A stretch of 64,000 nucleotides of DNA from Gammaproteobacteria bacterium (GTDB lineage: Bacteria > Pseudomonadota > Gammaproteobacteria > Pseudomonadales > Halieaceae): assembly GCA_024644535.1 (NCBI GenBank), contig JAHEKX010000008.1:136818-200817 (forward strand). Direction: 5' to 3'. Position numbers and translations under genes: made by a program. This document shows positions 17,935 through 27,098 of the stretch, one piece after another (positions within the stretch are counted from its first letter, which is position 1; each line of letters begins with the position of its first letter). The notes beneath the pieces are model-generated. The model was not told where the DNA came from and ran no database searches. It was given only the letters and a program-made list of their open reading frames with translations.

Positions 17935-19422
17935 TCACGCAATTGCGGCATATTCCTTCTCTAAACGCTTGGCGGCCTTTTTAGAAACACCACCAAGCAA
18001 ATCGATGGCGTTACGCAAGCGTGCACGCGTCATATCAGGCCCTAGCAAATGCATCGAATCAACCACAGAGAACGAACTACTTGATCCCGCAATGGCGATA
18101 AATAAGGGAGCCAAAAAGTCTTTAATTTTGACTTCGTTGGTATCGGCTAAGGTCTTAACGCCATCCCAAATCGCATCGCGCTCCCAAGAACCAAGAGCTT
18201 CCAAGCGCCACAACGCAAACTGTAGATATTTAACCTGCGTTTCAGTGTCGGTTTTGGGGTCTGCAAAAGCTTCTGCACTTAAGGGCAGGTCGCCCGAGGC
18301 TAAGAAGGCAACCGTAGGAATAAAGTCGCTTAAGGTTTCTAAGCGCTTTTGCACATGCGGCAGCAACCTAGCTAAGTTATCGCCATTTAAGGCCCAGTCA
18401 ACCAAACGCTGTGCTAAAGCTTCCCGGCTAAGATCTTCACGAATCCATAACCCGTTTAACCAACGCAATTTCGCTAAATCAAAAATAGGGCCGCCCAAAG
18501 ACACGCGTTGTATATCAAAGGCTTCTTGCATTTCTGCTAACGAAAACTTCTCGCGCTCGTCAGGCATGGACCAACCCATACGACCCAAGTAATTCAGCAA
18601 AGCCTCGGGTAAATAGCCCATGCGCTCGTAATACAGGATACTGGTCGGGTTTTTACGTTTACTTAACTTAGATTTGTCTGGGTTACGCAGTAAAGGTAGG
18701 TGACACAAGACCGGCATATCCCACCCAAAATACTGGTAAAGCAACTGATGCTTTGGCGCCGAGTTCAGCCATTCTTCGCCTCGCAGAACGTGGGTAATGC
18801 CCATTAAGTGGTCATCTACAACGTTAGCGAGATGATAAGTAGGTAATCCATCAGACTTCATCAAAATTTGAGCATCTACCATGCTCCAGTCCAAGGATAC
18901 CGTGCCGCGCAACAAATCTTGCACTTCGCAGCCACCCTCTTCCTCTGGGACCACCATACGAATGACCGAGGGCATACCTGAAGCTTCGCGGCGTGCGACT
19001 TCAGTGTCGTCTAACTTCAGATCCGATGGTTTAAGCGCTGTACTCAAGCCAGATTCGCGCCGTTGCTGACGCAACTCTTCGAGTTCTTCGGGGGTCCGGT
19101 AACATCGAAAGGCCTTGCCACTTTGAAGCAATTGATCAGCGTATTGAACATATAGCTCGGAACGCTCACTCTGACGATACGGTCCGCACTCACCCCCAAC
19201 ATCGGGGCCTTCGTCCCAGTCCAAACCAAGCCAGCGAAGACTATCCAGAATAGCTTGTTCAGATTCGCGTGTGCTACGAACTTGGTCGGTATCTTCAATG
19301 CGCAAAATAAATTGCCCGCCATGCTGGCGAGCAAAGCACAAATTAAAGAGTGCTATGTAAGCGGTGCCTACGTGGGGGTCCCCAGTTGGCGATGGAGCGA
19401 TGCGAGTGCGCACAGTAGTCAT
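17935..19422 (-). CDS. gltX: Glutamyl-tRNA synthetase
   Basis: Class I synthetase charging tRNA-Glu. The 495 aa start [20 protein letters not shown], where PHVG is the HIGH motif. The second ATP motif is [12 protein letters not shown] (KLSKR). The following block [19 protein letters not shown] and [17 protein letters not shown] closely matches the Pseudomonas-type enzyme. The Cys cluster that binds zinc in the Escherichia coli enzyme is not seen (only [13 protein letters not shown]). A perfect TATAAT on the minus strand at 19456–19451 is a likely promoter. The ribosome site AAGG lies in the right arm of a 7-bp stem-loop (19427–19449) just before the ATG. Downstream is tRNA-Ala(GGC). Confidence 0.96.
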   Translation of the reverse strand: MTTVRTRIAPSPTGDPHVGTAYIALFNLCFARQHGGQFILRIEDTDQVRSTRESEQAILDSLRWLGLDWDEGPDVGGECGPYRQSERSELYVQYADQLLQSGKAFRCYRTPEELEELRQQRRESGLSTALKPSDLKLDDTEVARREASGMPSVIRMVVPEEEGGCEVQDLLRGTVSLDWSMVDAQILMKSDGLPTYHLANVVDDHLMGITHVLRGEEWLNSAPKHQLLYQYFGWDMPVLCHLPLLRNPDKSKLSKRKNPTSILYYERMGYLPEALLNYLGRMGWSMPDEREKFSLAEMQEAFDIQRVSLGGPIFDLAKLRWLNGLWIREDLSREALAQRLVDWALNGDNLARLLPHVQKRLETLSDFIPTVAFLASGDLPLSAEAFADPKTDTETQVKYLQFALWRLEALGSWERDAIWDGVKTLADTNEVKIKDFLAPLFIAIAGSSSSFSVVDSMHLLGPDMTRARLRNAIDLLGGVSKKAAKRLEKEYAAIA

Positions 19423-19450
19423 AGTACGGCCTTAGAAAATCAAAGGCCGC

Positions 19451-19456
19451 ATTATA
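19451..19456 (-). promoter_or_regulatory. Candidate -10 of the gltX promoter
   Basis: TATAAT on the minus strand, 28 bp before the gltX ATG. No good -35 is seen 16–18 bp upstream. A start from here would begin inside the left arm of the stem-loop at 19427–19449, so that hairpin could only form in longer transcripts reading through from the amidohydrolase genes. Confidence 0.4.
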
Positions 19457-19483
19457 CTAACCTATGCCTCTATGCGCACGGGC

Positions 19484-20797
19484 TTATCGATAAGCCGGAG
19501 GCAATTCAGACTTTAGGTCCAAATATCGATCACGCAACTTCGTTTGGCGATTACTTAAATCCATAACCTCACCTTTAATTAGGACATGGCTCGGATAAGT
19601 ATCAAGCTCTAAAGGGTCGCCATCCCAAACCACGACGTCAGCAATAGCGCCAGCTCGCAGTTGACCCACATCCGCGTCAAGGCCGAGCAAGCCAGCAGCA
19701 GATCGAGACAAGGCGCGAATAGCCTGTCCCCACTCTAATCCGTGAGCAACCGCTAAACCGGCGACTTGGCGCATGTTACGGGCGTTGTGCGTCGTCGCGT
19801 TTTCGCCGCTAAAGGCAATTTCTACACCCGCACGGCTTAGAATTGCGGCACTATCAAGACGCGCACCCAAGTGATCAAAGCTCACCGGCAAGTTATTTTC
19901 ACCGTTTAAGATAACGCCAATATTCGCATCTGCTAGTTGAGCCGCCACTTTCCAAGCTTCGGCACCGCCGATAATGACCACGCGAATACCAAATTGCTGC
20001 TGTATTTTTATGGCTTGGGCGATGTCAGCAACGCGATCTGCATGCACAATCAGAGGTAAGTCGCCTTTAGCTACCAACGCAAACTGGCGGACATCCTCAG
20101 CAGAAAACGGGGCGCCTTCCAGCGATTCAGGTAGCGCAAATCGTTTACTCGCAGCGCCAGATTCATTGTAGAGTTTGCCTGCTTCCAGAGCCGCTCGCAA
20201 ACCTGCTAATGCCGCAGCGCGTGAACCGCCCGCGGCGTCTTTACCGCGGTCGCCTAAGTAGGCTACGACACCAGCGGTGCGCACACGAATAGAATCTAAC
20301 TGCCCACTCAAATCCGCCAACGCTGCGGTACCAGCAAAGATTCGATCATACGCACCTTCATCACCATCGTTACTCAAAGAGGGCATTATCAATGCCGAGG
20401 TAATGCCATCGGTACGCGCTACTGGGATCAGTGTCGATGCCGCGTTAAAGGCATCCGCCACTTCAAATGCTGCAGTTAACTGCTCATGCTTAGTGCGAGT
20501 ATCGACACTGTCGCCTACGGCGCCCACCTCTTCTAATCCGAGGTTACCCGAGGCCGCCACGAATCCTGAGGTCACCCAGCGCCCCTGTGCGTCCACAAGA
20601 TCCATGTCGTCGGTCACTGGAATATTATCGCCAATGGCTTGAATAGTGCCTTGGTCGACAATAATCGTCACCCCCTCTTGAATAACACCTTCTGAACTGA
20701 CAATGTTGGCGCCTGTAATAGCCAGAGGTTGAGCCATGCTCCAAGATGACACTACAGCCGCTGCTAAACTAAGACCTAAAATTACTTTGGTCTTCAT
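19484..20797 (-). CDS. Secreted amidohydrolase-like protein lacking metal ligands
   Basis: 437 aa with a Sec signal peptide (LGLSLAAAVVSSWSMAQ). The overall fold order follows imidazolonepropionase-like amidohydrolases: ITGANIVSSEGVIQEGVTII at the start and LRAGAIADVVVWDGDPLE near the end. However the expected DxHxH after the first strands reads GFVAASGNLGLEE. Where its neighbour has FHHAVEAYK and HSDDAHG, this protein has IGGAEAWK and FSGENATT. So the HxH pair, another His and the catalytic Asp are missing, although one His (IVHADRV) remains. It starts with an ATGA overlap on the upstream amidohydrolase and is probably made in stoichiometric amounts with it. It may be a non-catalytic partner. 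This function is inferred. Confidence 0.82.
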   Translation of the reverse strand: MKTKVILGLSLAAAVVSSWSMAQPLAITGANIVSSEGVIQEGVTIIVDQGTIQAIGDNIPVTDDMDLVDAQGRWVTSGFVAASGNLGLEEVGAVGDSVDTRTKHEQLTAAFEVADAFNAASTLIPVARTDGITSALIMPSLSNDGDEGAYDRIFAGTAALADLSGQLDSIRVRTAGVVAYLGDRGKDAAGGSRAAALAGLRAALEAGKLYNESGAASKRFALPESLEGAPFSAEDVRQFALVAKGDLPLIVHADRVADIAQAIKIQQQFGIRVVIIGGAEAWKVAAQLADANIGVILNGENNLPVSFDHLGARLDSAAILSRAGVEIAFSGENATTHNARNMRQVAGLAVAHGLEWGQAIRALSRSAAGLLGLDADVGQLRAGAIADVVVWDGDPLELDTYPSHVLIKGEVMDLSNRQTKLRDRYLDLKSELPPAYR

Positions 20798-22137
20798 TGA
20801 CCACCTCCAATGACGCCGTTACCTACACCAAAATCCATCATAGGCTGTTTAGATACATCCGAACGATCAAACACCACTGCTCCGTCGATATACACCTGCT
20901 GTGTCAGCGCATAAACGCTAAAGGGATCTTTATCCCAAACTACGACATCCGCCATTTTTCCGGGCTCTAAACTACCTGTCATAGCGTCAATACCCAGTGC
21001 TTTTGCAGCGTTCAAGGTAATCCACTGTATAGCTGTCGCCTTGGGTATGTTTATACCAGCGCGTTTTGCAGCCCCCACAACCTTCGCTGTTTCTTGATTG
21101 AGTCGCTGAATTCCGTGGGCGTCGTCACTATGCACGATCGCGCAGGCGCCTGCCTCGTGTAACAATGCTGCGTTCTCTTTAATGCCGTCATAGGCCTCCA
21201 TTTTAAAGCCCCACCAATCGGCCCAAACGGCTGAACACACGCTTTGGTCGGCCAATAAATCGGCGATTTTATAAGCTTCTACTGCGTGGTGGAACGCCGT
21301 GACTTTGTAACCAAACTCTTGCGCCACATCCAGCATAGTGGCCATCTCGTCAGCACGGTAGCAGTGGTTGTGCACCAAAATTTCACCGTCCAACACACCA
21401 ATCAAAGTTTCTTTGGCTAGGTCTTGCTTGGGTAGCGGATCCCCCTTTTCTTTGGCTTTTCCGATTTTGGCTTTGTAATCGAGAGCATCAATCCAAGCTT
21501 CTCGAAACCCTGCGACATTACCCATACGAGTCGATGGTGCACGACCTTTGTTGCCGTAAACGCGTTTGGGGTTTTCACCGCAGGCCATTTTTAGACCATA
21601 AGGTGCCTCTGGGAATTTCATGCCCGCTACCGTGCGCGAGGGTACGTTTTTTAAAGTCACAGAACGCCCGCCAATCAAATTGGCCGAGCCCGGAAGAATT
21701 TGCAAAGCGGTAATACCACCAGCCAGTGCGGTCACAAATCCCTGATCCTGAGGCCACACGCTGTGCTCAATCCATACGTCAGGTGTGGTGGGCGCGGTCA
21801 TTTCATTCACATCTGAATGGGCACGCACACCCGGCACACCACCAGCACCTAGGTGCGAATGCACGTCTATAATACCGGGGGTCACCCATGCGCCATCTAA
21901 CTCGACAACTTTCACGCCACGAGCCTTCAGGTTTTTACCCACTTTGGCGATTTTACCGTCTTTGATGAGCACATCGCCGTTTTCGATTTGCTCGCCCGTA
22001 CCCGTAAGAATGATACCGCCCTTCAACAGCACGGTTTCTGACGGTAGCGGTGTGTAAGTACTAGGATAGGGCTCGGCTTGTGAGAGCATGGGTACAGCCA
22101 ATGCGATCACGCCGAGCCAGCGTTTGGTTATCTTCAC
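20794..22137 (-). CDS. Secreted amidohydrolase (imidazolonepropionase-like)
   Basis: Metal-dependent hydrolase acting outside the cytoplasm: a Sec signal (RWLGVIALAVPMLSQA) precedes a 420-residue amidohydrolase domain. Metal ligands are visible in DVHSHLGAGG (HxH), ILVHNHCYRADE, FHHAVEAYK and the Asp of IVHSDDAHG; the C-terminal strand ends GKMADVVVWDKDPF. Likely substrates are cyclic amides or dipeptides, but none can be named from sequence. The GTG at 22137 has AAGGAG with a 7-nt gap and puts the signal peptide at the N-terminus. The longer frame upstream only overlaps the photolyase gene. The downstream paralogue (ATGA overlap) has lost its metal site. Confidence 0.86.
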   Translation of the reverse strand: MKITKRWLGVIALAVPMLSQAEPYPSTYTPLPSETVLLKGGIILTGTGEQIENGDVLIKDGKIAKVGKNLKARGVKVVELDGAWVTPGIIDVHSHLGAGGVPGVRAHSDVNEMTAPTTPDVWIEHSVWPQDQGFVTALAGGITALQILPGSANLIGGRSVTLKNVPSRTVAGMKFPEAPYGLKMACGENPKRVYGNKGRAPSTRMGNVAGFREAWIDALDYKAKIGKAKEKGDPLPKQDLAKETLIGVLDGEILVHNHCYRADEMATMLDVAQEFGYKVTAFHHAVEAYKIADLLADQSVCSAVWADWWGFKMEAYDGIKENAALLHEAGACAIVHSDDAHGIQRLNQETAKVVGAAKRAGINIPKATAIQWITLNAAKALGIDAMTGSLEPGKMADVVVWDKDPFSVYALTQQVYIDGAVVFDRSDVSKQPMMDFGVGNGVIGGGQ

Positions 22138-22148
22138 TTGGGATCTCC

Positions 22149-23633
22149 TTAATTGCTGTGTTGCGCTTTTGTGTTTATGCGTTTTTCCACATGCCGGTAG
22201 AGTACGCGGTTTATATCCTGTCTGACCAGAGGGTTTTGGCGACGCTGCCAATAAACCGCCCGGGCCAGTCTGTGCGCTTCAGTAATATCCACGACAGGAT
22301 TGGGGTAATTCAAATCCAGACACTCGCGATCTATAGGGCCTAAAGCCCAGGGGGTATGGACCAGGGAAGGCGGTAATTCGCTAAGTTCCGGCACCCACTT
22401 TTTAATAAAAACCGCCTCTGGGTCGTGGTCTAGACCTTGCTTCACGGGGTTATAGATACGCAGAGTGTTTATACCAGTCAACCCTACTTGCATTTGAATT
22501 TGGGCGTAGTGAATACCGGGCTCAAAATCTAAAAACCACTGCGCCAGCTGACGCGCAGCAAATTGCCAACGCCCTTGCATTAAGTGACAAAGGGCGCTCA
22601 CAATCATAGCTCTGCCTCGAAAGTGCAAGTAACCGGTATGCCGCAAACAGCGAAGACAGGCGTCTAGATACGGTATTCCTGTAGCACCCGCTGCCCACGC
22701 TTGTTCATTCGTCGAGCTATATTCATCTTGAAATTGGTGATAGCCAAAGTTCATGGGCTCGAACTCGATACGGTCTTCCGACTCAAATTTCTGTATGAAA
22801 TGGCAGTGCCAATGCAACCGCGAATTAAAGGCGCTTAGCGCTGTACCCCACCCTCCGCGGCGGCGCTCTCGCTGTAAGCGCTGATACACTTGACGAATAC
22901 TTACGTTGCCCCAGGCTAAATAGGGCGATAAGCGCGAACAATGCTTACGACTCAGCTGCGGTTTGGATAGGGCTTTATGGTAAATCTTACCGCGCTCAGC
23001 AAAGAAACTGTCCAGCGCATGTTGCGCAGCCCCTACGCCACCCAACTGCCACGCAGGGTCACGAACACTCCAGGAACTCAATAATTCGCTATCAATGGCA
23101 TACTCTGAAAGATGTGGCTCTTGGTTCTTAGCCACCAGCAACTGCCTCCACACAGGCTCTGCCAGGGGCTCGGACATCGCTTTGTGCCAGTCTTTTGCCC
23201 ATCCCTCACGTGAGGAGCGACCGCGCTGCACTCCATTCGATTGATACTCTTGCCAATTCACATGACTCTGCATGCACCACGCTGCAACCGCTTTATCCCG
23301 CTCGTAAGTCACACTCAGGCCGGTCTCTTGGTAAGACAACAAACGTGCGATTGGGGTGTGTACATGAATAGCAGCCAAAATCTCAAGAACAGAGCCTTGC
23401 AGTATATGGATCCGCTGATTCAAAGTTTGTAAGCGGCCATTCATTTCCAGCAAACTCTGTGTGACAAAGCGCCAGTGCCGTTCGCTATAGTGAGGGTCGC
23501 TAATAAGCTCAGGTTCGAAGACATAGAGCAGCAGTGTTGGCTTACCATTTGCCGCGGCGGCAAGAGGTGCGTGATCTTCCAAGCGCAGATCGCGCTTAAA
23601 CCAAACGACCTGAAGCTCCTCGCGTGCGCTCAT
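22149..23633 (-). CDS. Cryptochrome/photolyase-family flavoprotein
   Basis: 494 aa. The N-terminal photolyase domain begins VVWFKRDLRLEDHAPL and would hold an antenna cofactor. The C-terminal FAD-binding domain has SRLSPYLAWGNVSIRQVYQR and GATGIPYLDACLRCLRHTG. Instead of the classical photolyase NGGWQW stretch it has PGIHYAQIQMQVGLTGINTL followed by IYNPVKQGLDHDPEAVF. This places it in the subgroup of bacterial FAD-binding photolyase-like proteins with an HY.Q.QMQ.G motif. Cyclobutane-dimer repair is plausible but not certain; a cryptochrome role is possible. It overlaps the cho-like gene by 4 bp, and that partner supports a repair role. Confidence 0.87.
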   Translation of the reverse strand: MSAREELQVVWFKRDLRLEDHAPLAAAANGKPTLLLYVFEPELISDPHYSERHWRFVTQSLLEMNGRLQTLNQRIHILQGSVLEILAAIHVHTPIARLLSYQETGLSVTYERDKAVAAWCMQSHVNWQEYQSNGVQRGRSSREGWAKDWHKAMSEPLAEPVWRQLLVAKNQEPHLSEYAIDSELLSSWSVRDPAWQLGGVGAAQHALDSFFAERGKIYHKALSKPQLSRKHCSRLSPYLAWGNVSIRQVYQRLQRERRRGGWGTALSAFNSRLHWHCHFIQKFESEDRIEFEPMNFGYHQFQDEYSSTNEQAWAAGATGIPYLDACLRCLRHTGYLHFRGRAMIVSALCHLMQGRWQFAARQLAQWFLDFEPGIHYAQIQMQVGLTGINTLRIYNPVKQGLDHDPEAVFIKKWVPELSELPPSLVHTPWALGPIDRECLDLNYPNPVVDITEAHRLARAVYWQRRQNPLVRQDINRVLYRHVEKRINTKAQHSN

Positions 23634-24535
23634 AAAAACCGATTACTGACCGCAACGAGGTCGCCATTTTCATCGATCTGATGCAGCGCAACGCGATCAT
23701 TGCGTAAAAAACTCAATAAAATACGATACGCGTCGCGATCAACCACCTCATCCCAATCAAAATTAGCCTCTACACCAGCCATTGGGCGCTTAAAGGAGCC
23801 TAAATAAGTCCAGTAATGAAACACGTGCCAGCTTTGTGTCGCAGATCGATCAACTCTTAAGTCCGACTGGATCGGCTCTTCCCATTCTTTTACCCACAAA
23901 GGCCTTTGGTAGGGCCAGACCACCAACTGAAACTGGCCAAACAAATCCAGAAGCGACGCATTATAGGCCTCGTCACTTTGCTCACCACAACAGGCCCCGT
24001 CGCAGCGTTTAATCTGACGACCAAAACAACGCCCCTTTCCCCGATCAAGACCCAAACGCTGTAAGCACAGACCGTGCTCAGCGGCATGATTCCTGAGCCA
24101 ATTCTTTAGCTGTGTTTGGTTCGAGAAAAGGCCATAACAATAACCGAGTTGCTCGGCCTGCTCGACTTTGCGGGGTATCACGGCAAAATAGCCCTCGTCG
24201 TCCGCTCGTAAATCGGCCGTCCACAAAGCGCGCTTTTTGCGCAAACGACGGTTGAATAAGGGCTGTTCATTTTTCACTGCTTGACTCTCTACCAACAAAG
24301 CCGATAGCTCACCGGCCGTGGTTTGGCACTCAATGCGGGAGACGCCTTGCATCAACTTTGCATGCCTGGGCTCTTTGCGTGCGGTCTGAAAATGCGAGCG
24401 AATACGCGCCTGAAAATCAATGGTCTTTCCAACGTATAACAAGGCGCCTTGATCGCTATAAAAACGATACACACCGGTGGCTTTAGGAAGGCGCTCCTGG
24501 GCTTTGCCATCGACCCAATAGCTTGGCTGCATCAC
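23630..24535 (-). CDS. cho: GIY-YIG endonuclease, Cho-like (UvrC homologue)
   Basis: 301 aa, close to the 295 aa of Escherichia coli Cho, which makes the 3' incision in nucleotide excision repair. The GIY-YIG nuclease domain is at residues 15–100: ATGVYRFYSDQGALLYVGKT, an Arg in QARIRSHFQTAR, and the conserved Glu region ECQTTAGELSALLVESQAVK followed by NEQPLFNRRLRKK. The C-terminal part carries Cys-rich KRCDGACCGEQSDE, as in Cho proteins. No CTG-N10-CAG SOS box is seen in front of it. It overlaps the photolyase gene by 4 bp, forming a small DNA-repair operon. UvrC itself is excluded by the length and the missing RNase H/HhH domains. Confidence 0.82.
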   Translation of the reverse strand: MMQPSYWVDGKAQERLPKATGVYRFYSDQGALLYVGKTIDFQARIRSHFQTARKEPRHAKLMQGVSRIECQTTAGELSALLVESQAVKNEQPLFNRRLRKKRALWTADLRADDEGYFAVIPRKVEQAEQLGYCYGLFSNQTQLKNWLRNHAAEHGLCLQRLGLDRGKGRCFGRQIKRCDGACCGEQSDEAYNASLLDLFGQFQLVVWPYQRPLWVKEWEEPIQSDLRVDRSATQSWHVFHYWTYLGSFKRPMAGVEANFDWDEVVDRDAYRILLSFLRNDRVALHQIDENGDLVAVSNRFL

Positions 24536-24547
24536 TCTAAAAGTACT

Positions 24548-25936
24548 CTACTTAAAGAAAACTCCTTCGCGTAAAGCAATACTCAGAATCGCAGCGTACA
24601 CCCCAACATTCTGATCCAAGGAGTGCCGTTCTAACTTATCAAAAGTATCGTCTGGCGTATGGTGATAATCGAAATAATCCCAACCATTTTGCAAAGGTGT
24701 TATTACCGGCACACCCGCCTGAGCCAACACCGAAATGTCGGGGCCGCCCGTAGCGCCTGGTTTACCCGGAATGACACCCCAAGGCGCCAGCACGGTCGTC
24801 ATGCTTTCAATTAGGGGTAATGCCTCATCGGCAACACCGTGATCTAACCTCCAGATATCGCCCGCTCCAAAATCAGATTCAAAGGCTAATACGATCTTTT
24901 CCAACTCAGCCTGGTGCGCCTCTGCATAAGCCTTAGCGCCAATCAGACCTACCTCTTCAGCGCCAAACAGTACAAGGCGTAAGGTGCGCTCCGGGCCCTC
25001 AGGCATCGCATCCATCAAAGCTTTAGCGGCGGCTACGACAACACCGACCCCTGCACCGTCATCCAGTGCGCCCGTACCCAAATCCCAGGAGTCAAGGTGC
25101 GCGCCAATAATTACGACTTCGTCAGGTCGTGTACGGCCCTTAATTTCGGCGATGACATTACCCGACTGGGCCGCGGGCAAATACTCGCTAGTAAGCACTA
25201 GTTCCACCTCTACAGCGTCATACCGATCGAGTAACCGCCCTAACTGATCAGCATCAGCGCCAGATACTGCCGCCGTCGGCACAACTGGCAAGTCAGATGT
25301 TCCTGCACGCCTCATTTGCCCGGTGTGCGCAAAGCGATGACCCGAGGTGCCAACACTTCTTATAAGTGCACCCACGGCACCTAATCGGTAGGCTTGCTCT
25401 CCCGTCTCACGTCGCTTACGGACCGCAGCACCGTAACCGGCACCGTCTTGAGTACGCCCCATAACTTGGTCTACAAAAACGATCTTGCCCTTTGCTGAAC
25501 CATCAGGCAGAGCCTGCAGTGCCTCGGGCGATTCGACACGCAGAATGGCGCCCCTCACACCCTCATCACCAGTGCTGGCACTACCGCCCAATCCGACCAA
25601 TACCAAGGGTTGTTCTGCGGGTGCAATAATTCGGCCACGCTCGATATGTCGCTCCCACAGCGGCACCTCAAAAGGCTCGACAGCGACGGTGTCAAATCCC
25701 AATGTCGTCAGTTCAGCAATCGCCCAATCTCGAGCGAGCGCTTCGGCTTCAGTGCCGGCTAACCTTGGCCCAACTTCGGTCGTTAAGGACTCGACAACAG
25801 AGTACGCAATATTGCTGCTTGCGGCCTCGTAGCCAAGGGCGCGCGCTTGATCCAGCCACTCTTTTGGTAGCGAGTCGGCAAGGGTCGCACATGTCCACAA
25901 ACTCAAAGTCGCTATGGCTGTTCGATAAAATCGCAT
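24548..25936 (-). CDS. Secreted M28-family zinc peptidase
   Basis: 462 aa with a Sec signal (RFYRTAIATLSLWTCATLAD). After a prodomain-like part and a PA-like insert (about residues 110–240) comes the M28 catalytic domain with VVIIGAHLDSWDLGTGALDD (zinc His and bridging Asp), LRLVLFGAEEVGLIGA (catalytic and zinc Glu pair), and TPLQNGWDYFDYHHTPDDTF (last zinc His). It fits bacterial aminopeptidases or carboxypeptidases that release amino acids in the periplasm or outside. The ATG at 25936 has AGAGGA 9 nt upstream; a longer frame to 26026 runs past the divergent dusA leader and is unlikely. Confidence 0.92.
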   Translation of the reverse strand: MRFYRTAIATLSLWTCATLADSLPKEWLDQARALGYEAASSNIAYSVVESLTTEVGPRLAGTEAEALARDWAIAELTTLGFDTVAVEPFEVPLWERHIERGRIIAPAEQPLVLVGLGGSASTGDEGVRGAILRVESPEALQALPDGSAKGKIVFVDQVMGRTQDGAGYGAAVRKRRETGEQAYRLGAVGALIRSVGTSGHRFAHTGQMRRAGTSDLPVVPTAAVSGADADQLGRLLDRYDAVEVELVLTSEYLPAAQSGNVIAEIKGRTRPDEVVIIGAHLDSWDLGTGALDDGAGVGVVVAAAKALMDAMPEGPERTLRLVLFGAEEVGLIGAKAYAEAHQAELEKIVLAFESDFGAGDIWRLDHGVADEALPLIESMTTVLAPWGVIPGKPGATGGPDISVLAQAGVPVITPLQNGWDYFDYHHTPDDTFDKLERHSLDQNVGVYAAILSIALREGVFFK

Positions 25937-26075
25937 GTTGTTATTTCCTCTAAATTTATTGTCCGCACAACCGCGGTCAGAATTGTTCTTGCCATACCTG
26001 ACCATTATGGGAGTATACGTAGTCATTCACCAAGCAGTTCGATACACTTGCGACCTAGATCGAACGGCAAGCCAA

Positions 26076-27098
26076 ATGACAACGAAAAGTCCCCCCACAA
26101 CCCCTTACACAGAGTCAATTCGACTCAGCACCGCCCCCATGATGGAGTGGTCGGACCGTCATTGCCGTTACTTTTGGCGTTTAATTGCTCCGCAGGCCTT
26201 GTTGTACACCGAGATGGTGACCACCGGCGCCCTGCTATTTGGCGATAAAGACTATCATTTAGATTTCAATGATAGTGAACACCCCATAGCCCTGCAACTT
26301 GGCGGCAATCAGCCCGACGCCCTGGCGCGTTGCGCCGAGCTGGCTCAAAAGCGGGGTTATGATGAGGTCAACCTTAACTGTGGTTGTCCCTCTGACCGAG
26401 TGCAATCAGGCGGATTCGGTGCCTATTTGATGGGCGAACCAGACACTGTAAGCGCCTGCATTAAGGCGATGCAGAACGCAACCGACCTGCCCGTCACGGT
26501 CAAGCATCGTCTGGGCATAGACCATCAGGACTCCTACGAGGAGCTCCTCGAGTTTGTACAAACAGTTGCAGCGGGCGGCTGCCGCCATTTTGTAGTTCAT
26601 GCCCGCAAGGCCTGGCTCTCGGGCTTATCGCCAAAGCAGAATCGTGACATCCCACCCTTGAACTATGAGTGGGTCTATCGTCTTAAACAAACCCTTCCAG
26701 AGCTGACTATCGTCATAAACGGCGGTATCACTCGGCCAGAAGAGTGTATTGAGCACCTACAGTTTATCGATGGCGTGATGATCGGACGAGAAGCCTACTA
26801 TCACCCGTGGCATTTGCGCGCCATTAGCCAAGCGGTGTACGGCGAACAAAACCTATTAAGTCAGTCTGAAATCATGGCTCTTATGGTGCAATACTGCAAA
26901 GAGCAACTCGAGAGAGGTGTTAAACTCAACCATGTAACTCGTCATTTGATAAACTTTTACCAGGGTTGCCGTGGTGCCAAACAATTCCGGCGTTACCTCA
27001 GCGAACACGCACACAAGCCCGGAGCCAACGAACAGATACTTGTCGACGCCCTTGGCCTAGTAGAATCAGACGAAGTCGACCAAAAGGAAAGCGCATGA
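26076..27098 (+). CDS. dusA: tRNA-dihydrouridine synthase A
   Basis: FMN enzyme reducing U20/U20a of tRNA to dihydrouridine. From the ATG at 26076 the protein is 340 aa, the usual DusA size. It starts near [20 protein letters not shown], has the catalytic Cys in [19 protein letters not shown], and TVKHRLGID and [19 protein letters not shown], which are DusA hallmarks. Phosphate-binding INGGIT and [14 protein letters not shown] close the TIM barrel. In-frame starts further upstream would add residues with no homology. It overlaps tal by ATGA. Confidence 0.95.
   Translation: MTTKSPPTTPYTESIRLSTAPMMEWSDRHCRYFWRLIAPQALLYTEMVTTGALLFGDKDYHLDFNDSEHPIALQLGGNQPDALARCAELAQKRGYDEVNLNCGCPSDRVQSGGFGAYLMGEPDTVSACIKAMQNATDLPVTVKHRLGIDHQDSYEELLEFVQTVAAGGCRHFVVHARKAWLSGLSPKQNRDIPPLNYEWVYRLKQTLPELTIVINGGITRPEECIEHLQFIDGVMIGREAYYHPWHLRAISQAVYGEQNLLSQSEIMALMVQYCKEQLERGVKLNHVTRHLINFYQGCRGAKQFRRYLSEHAHKPGANEQILVDALGLVESDEVDQKESA

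Noticed and set aside
17349..17984. Plus-strand open frame of 211 codons made of three 48-residue repeats
   Set aside because: It exists only because the repeat unit is 144 bp, a multiple of three. It runs antisense through tRNA-Ala and into gltX, has no ribosome site, and its sequence is explained by RNA hairpins and terminators.
22138..22251. Longer N-terminus of the imidazolonepropionase-like amidohydrolase
   Set aside because: It would overlap the photolyase gene and bury the Sec signal; the GTG at 22137 has an AAGGAG site.
26966..27094. Longer N-terminus of transaldolase
   Set aside because: It lies inside dusA in another frame; the ATGA overlap at 27095 and the family N-terminus fix the start.
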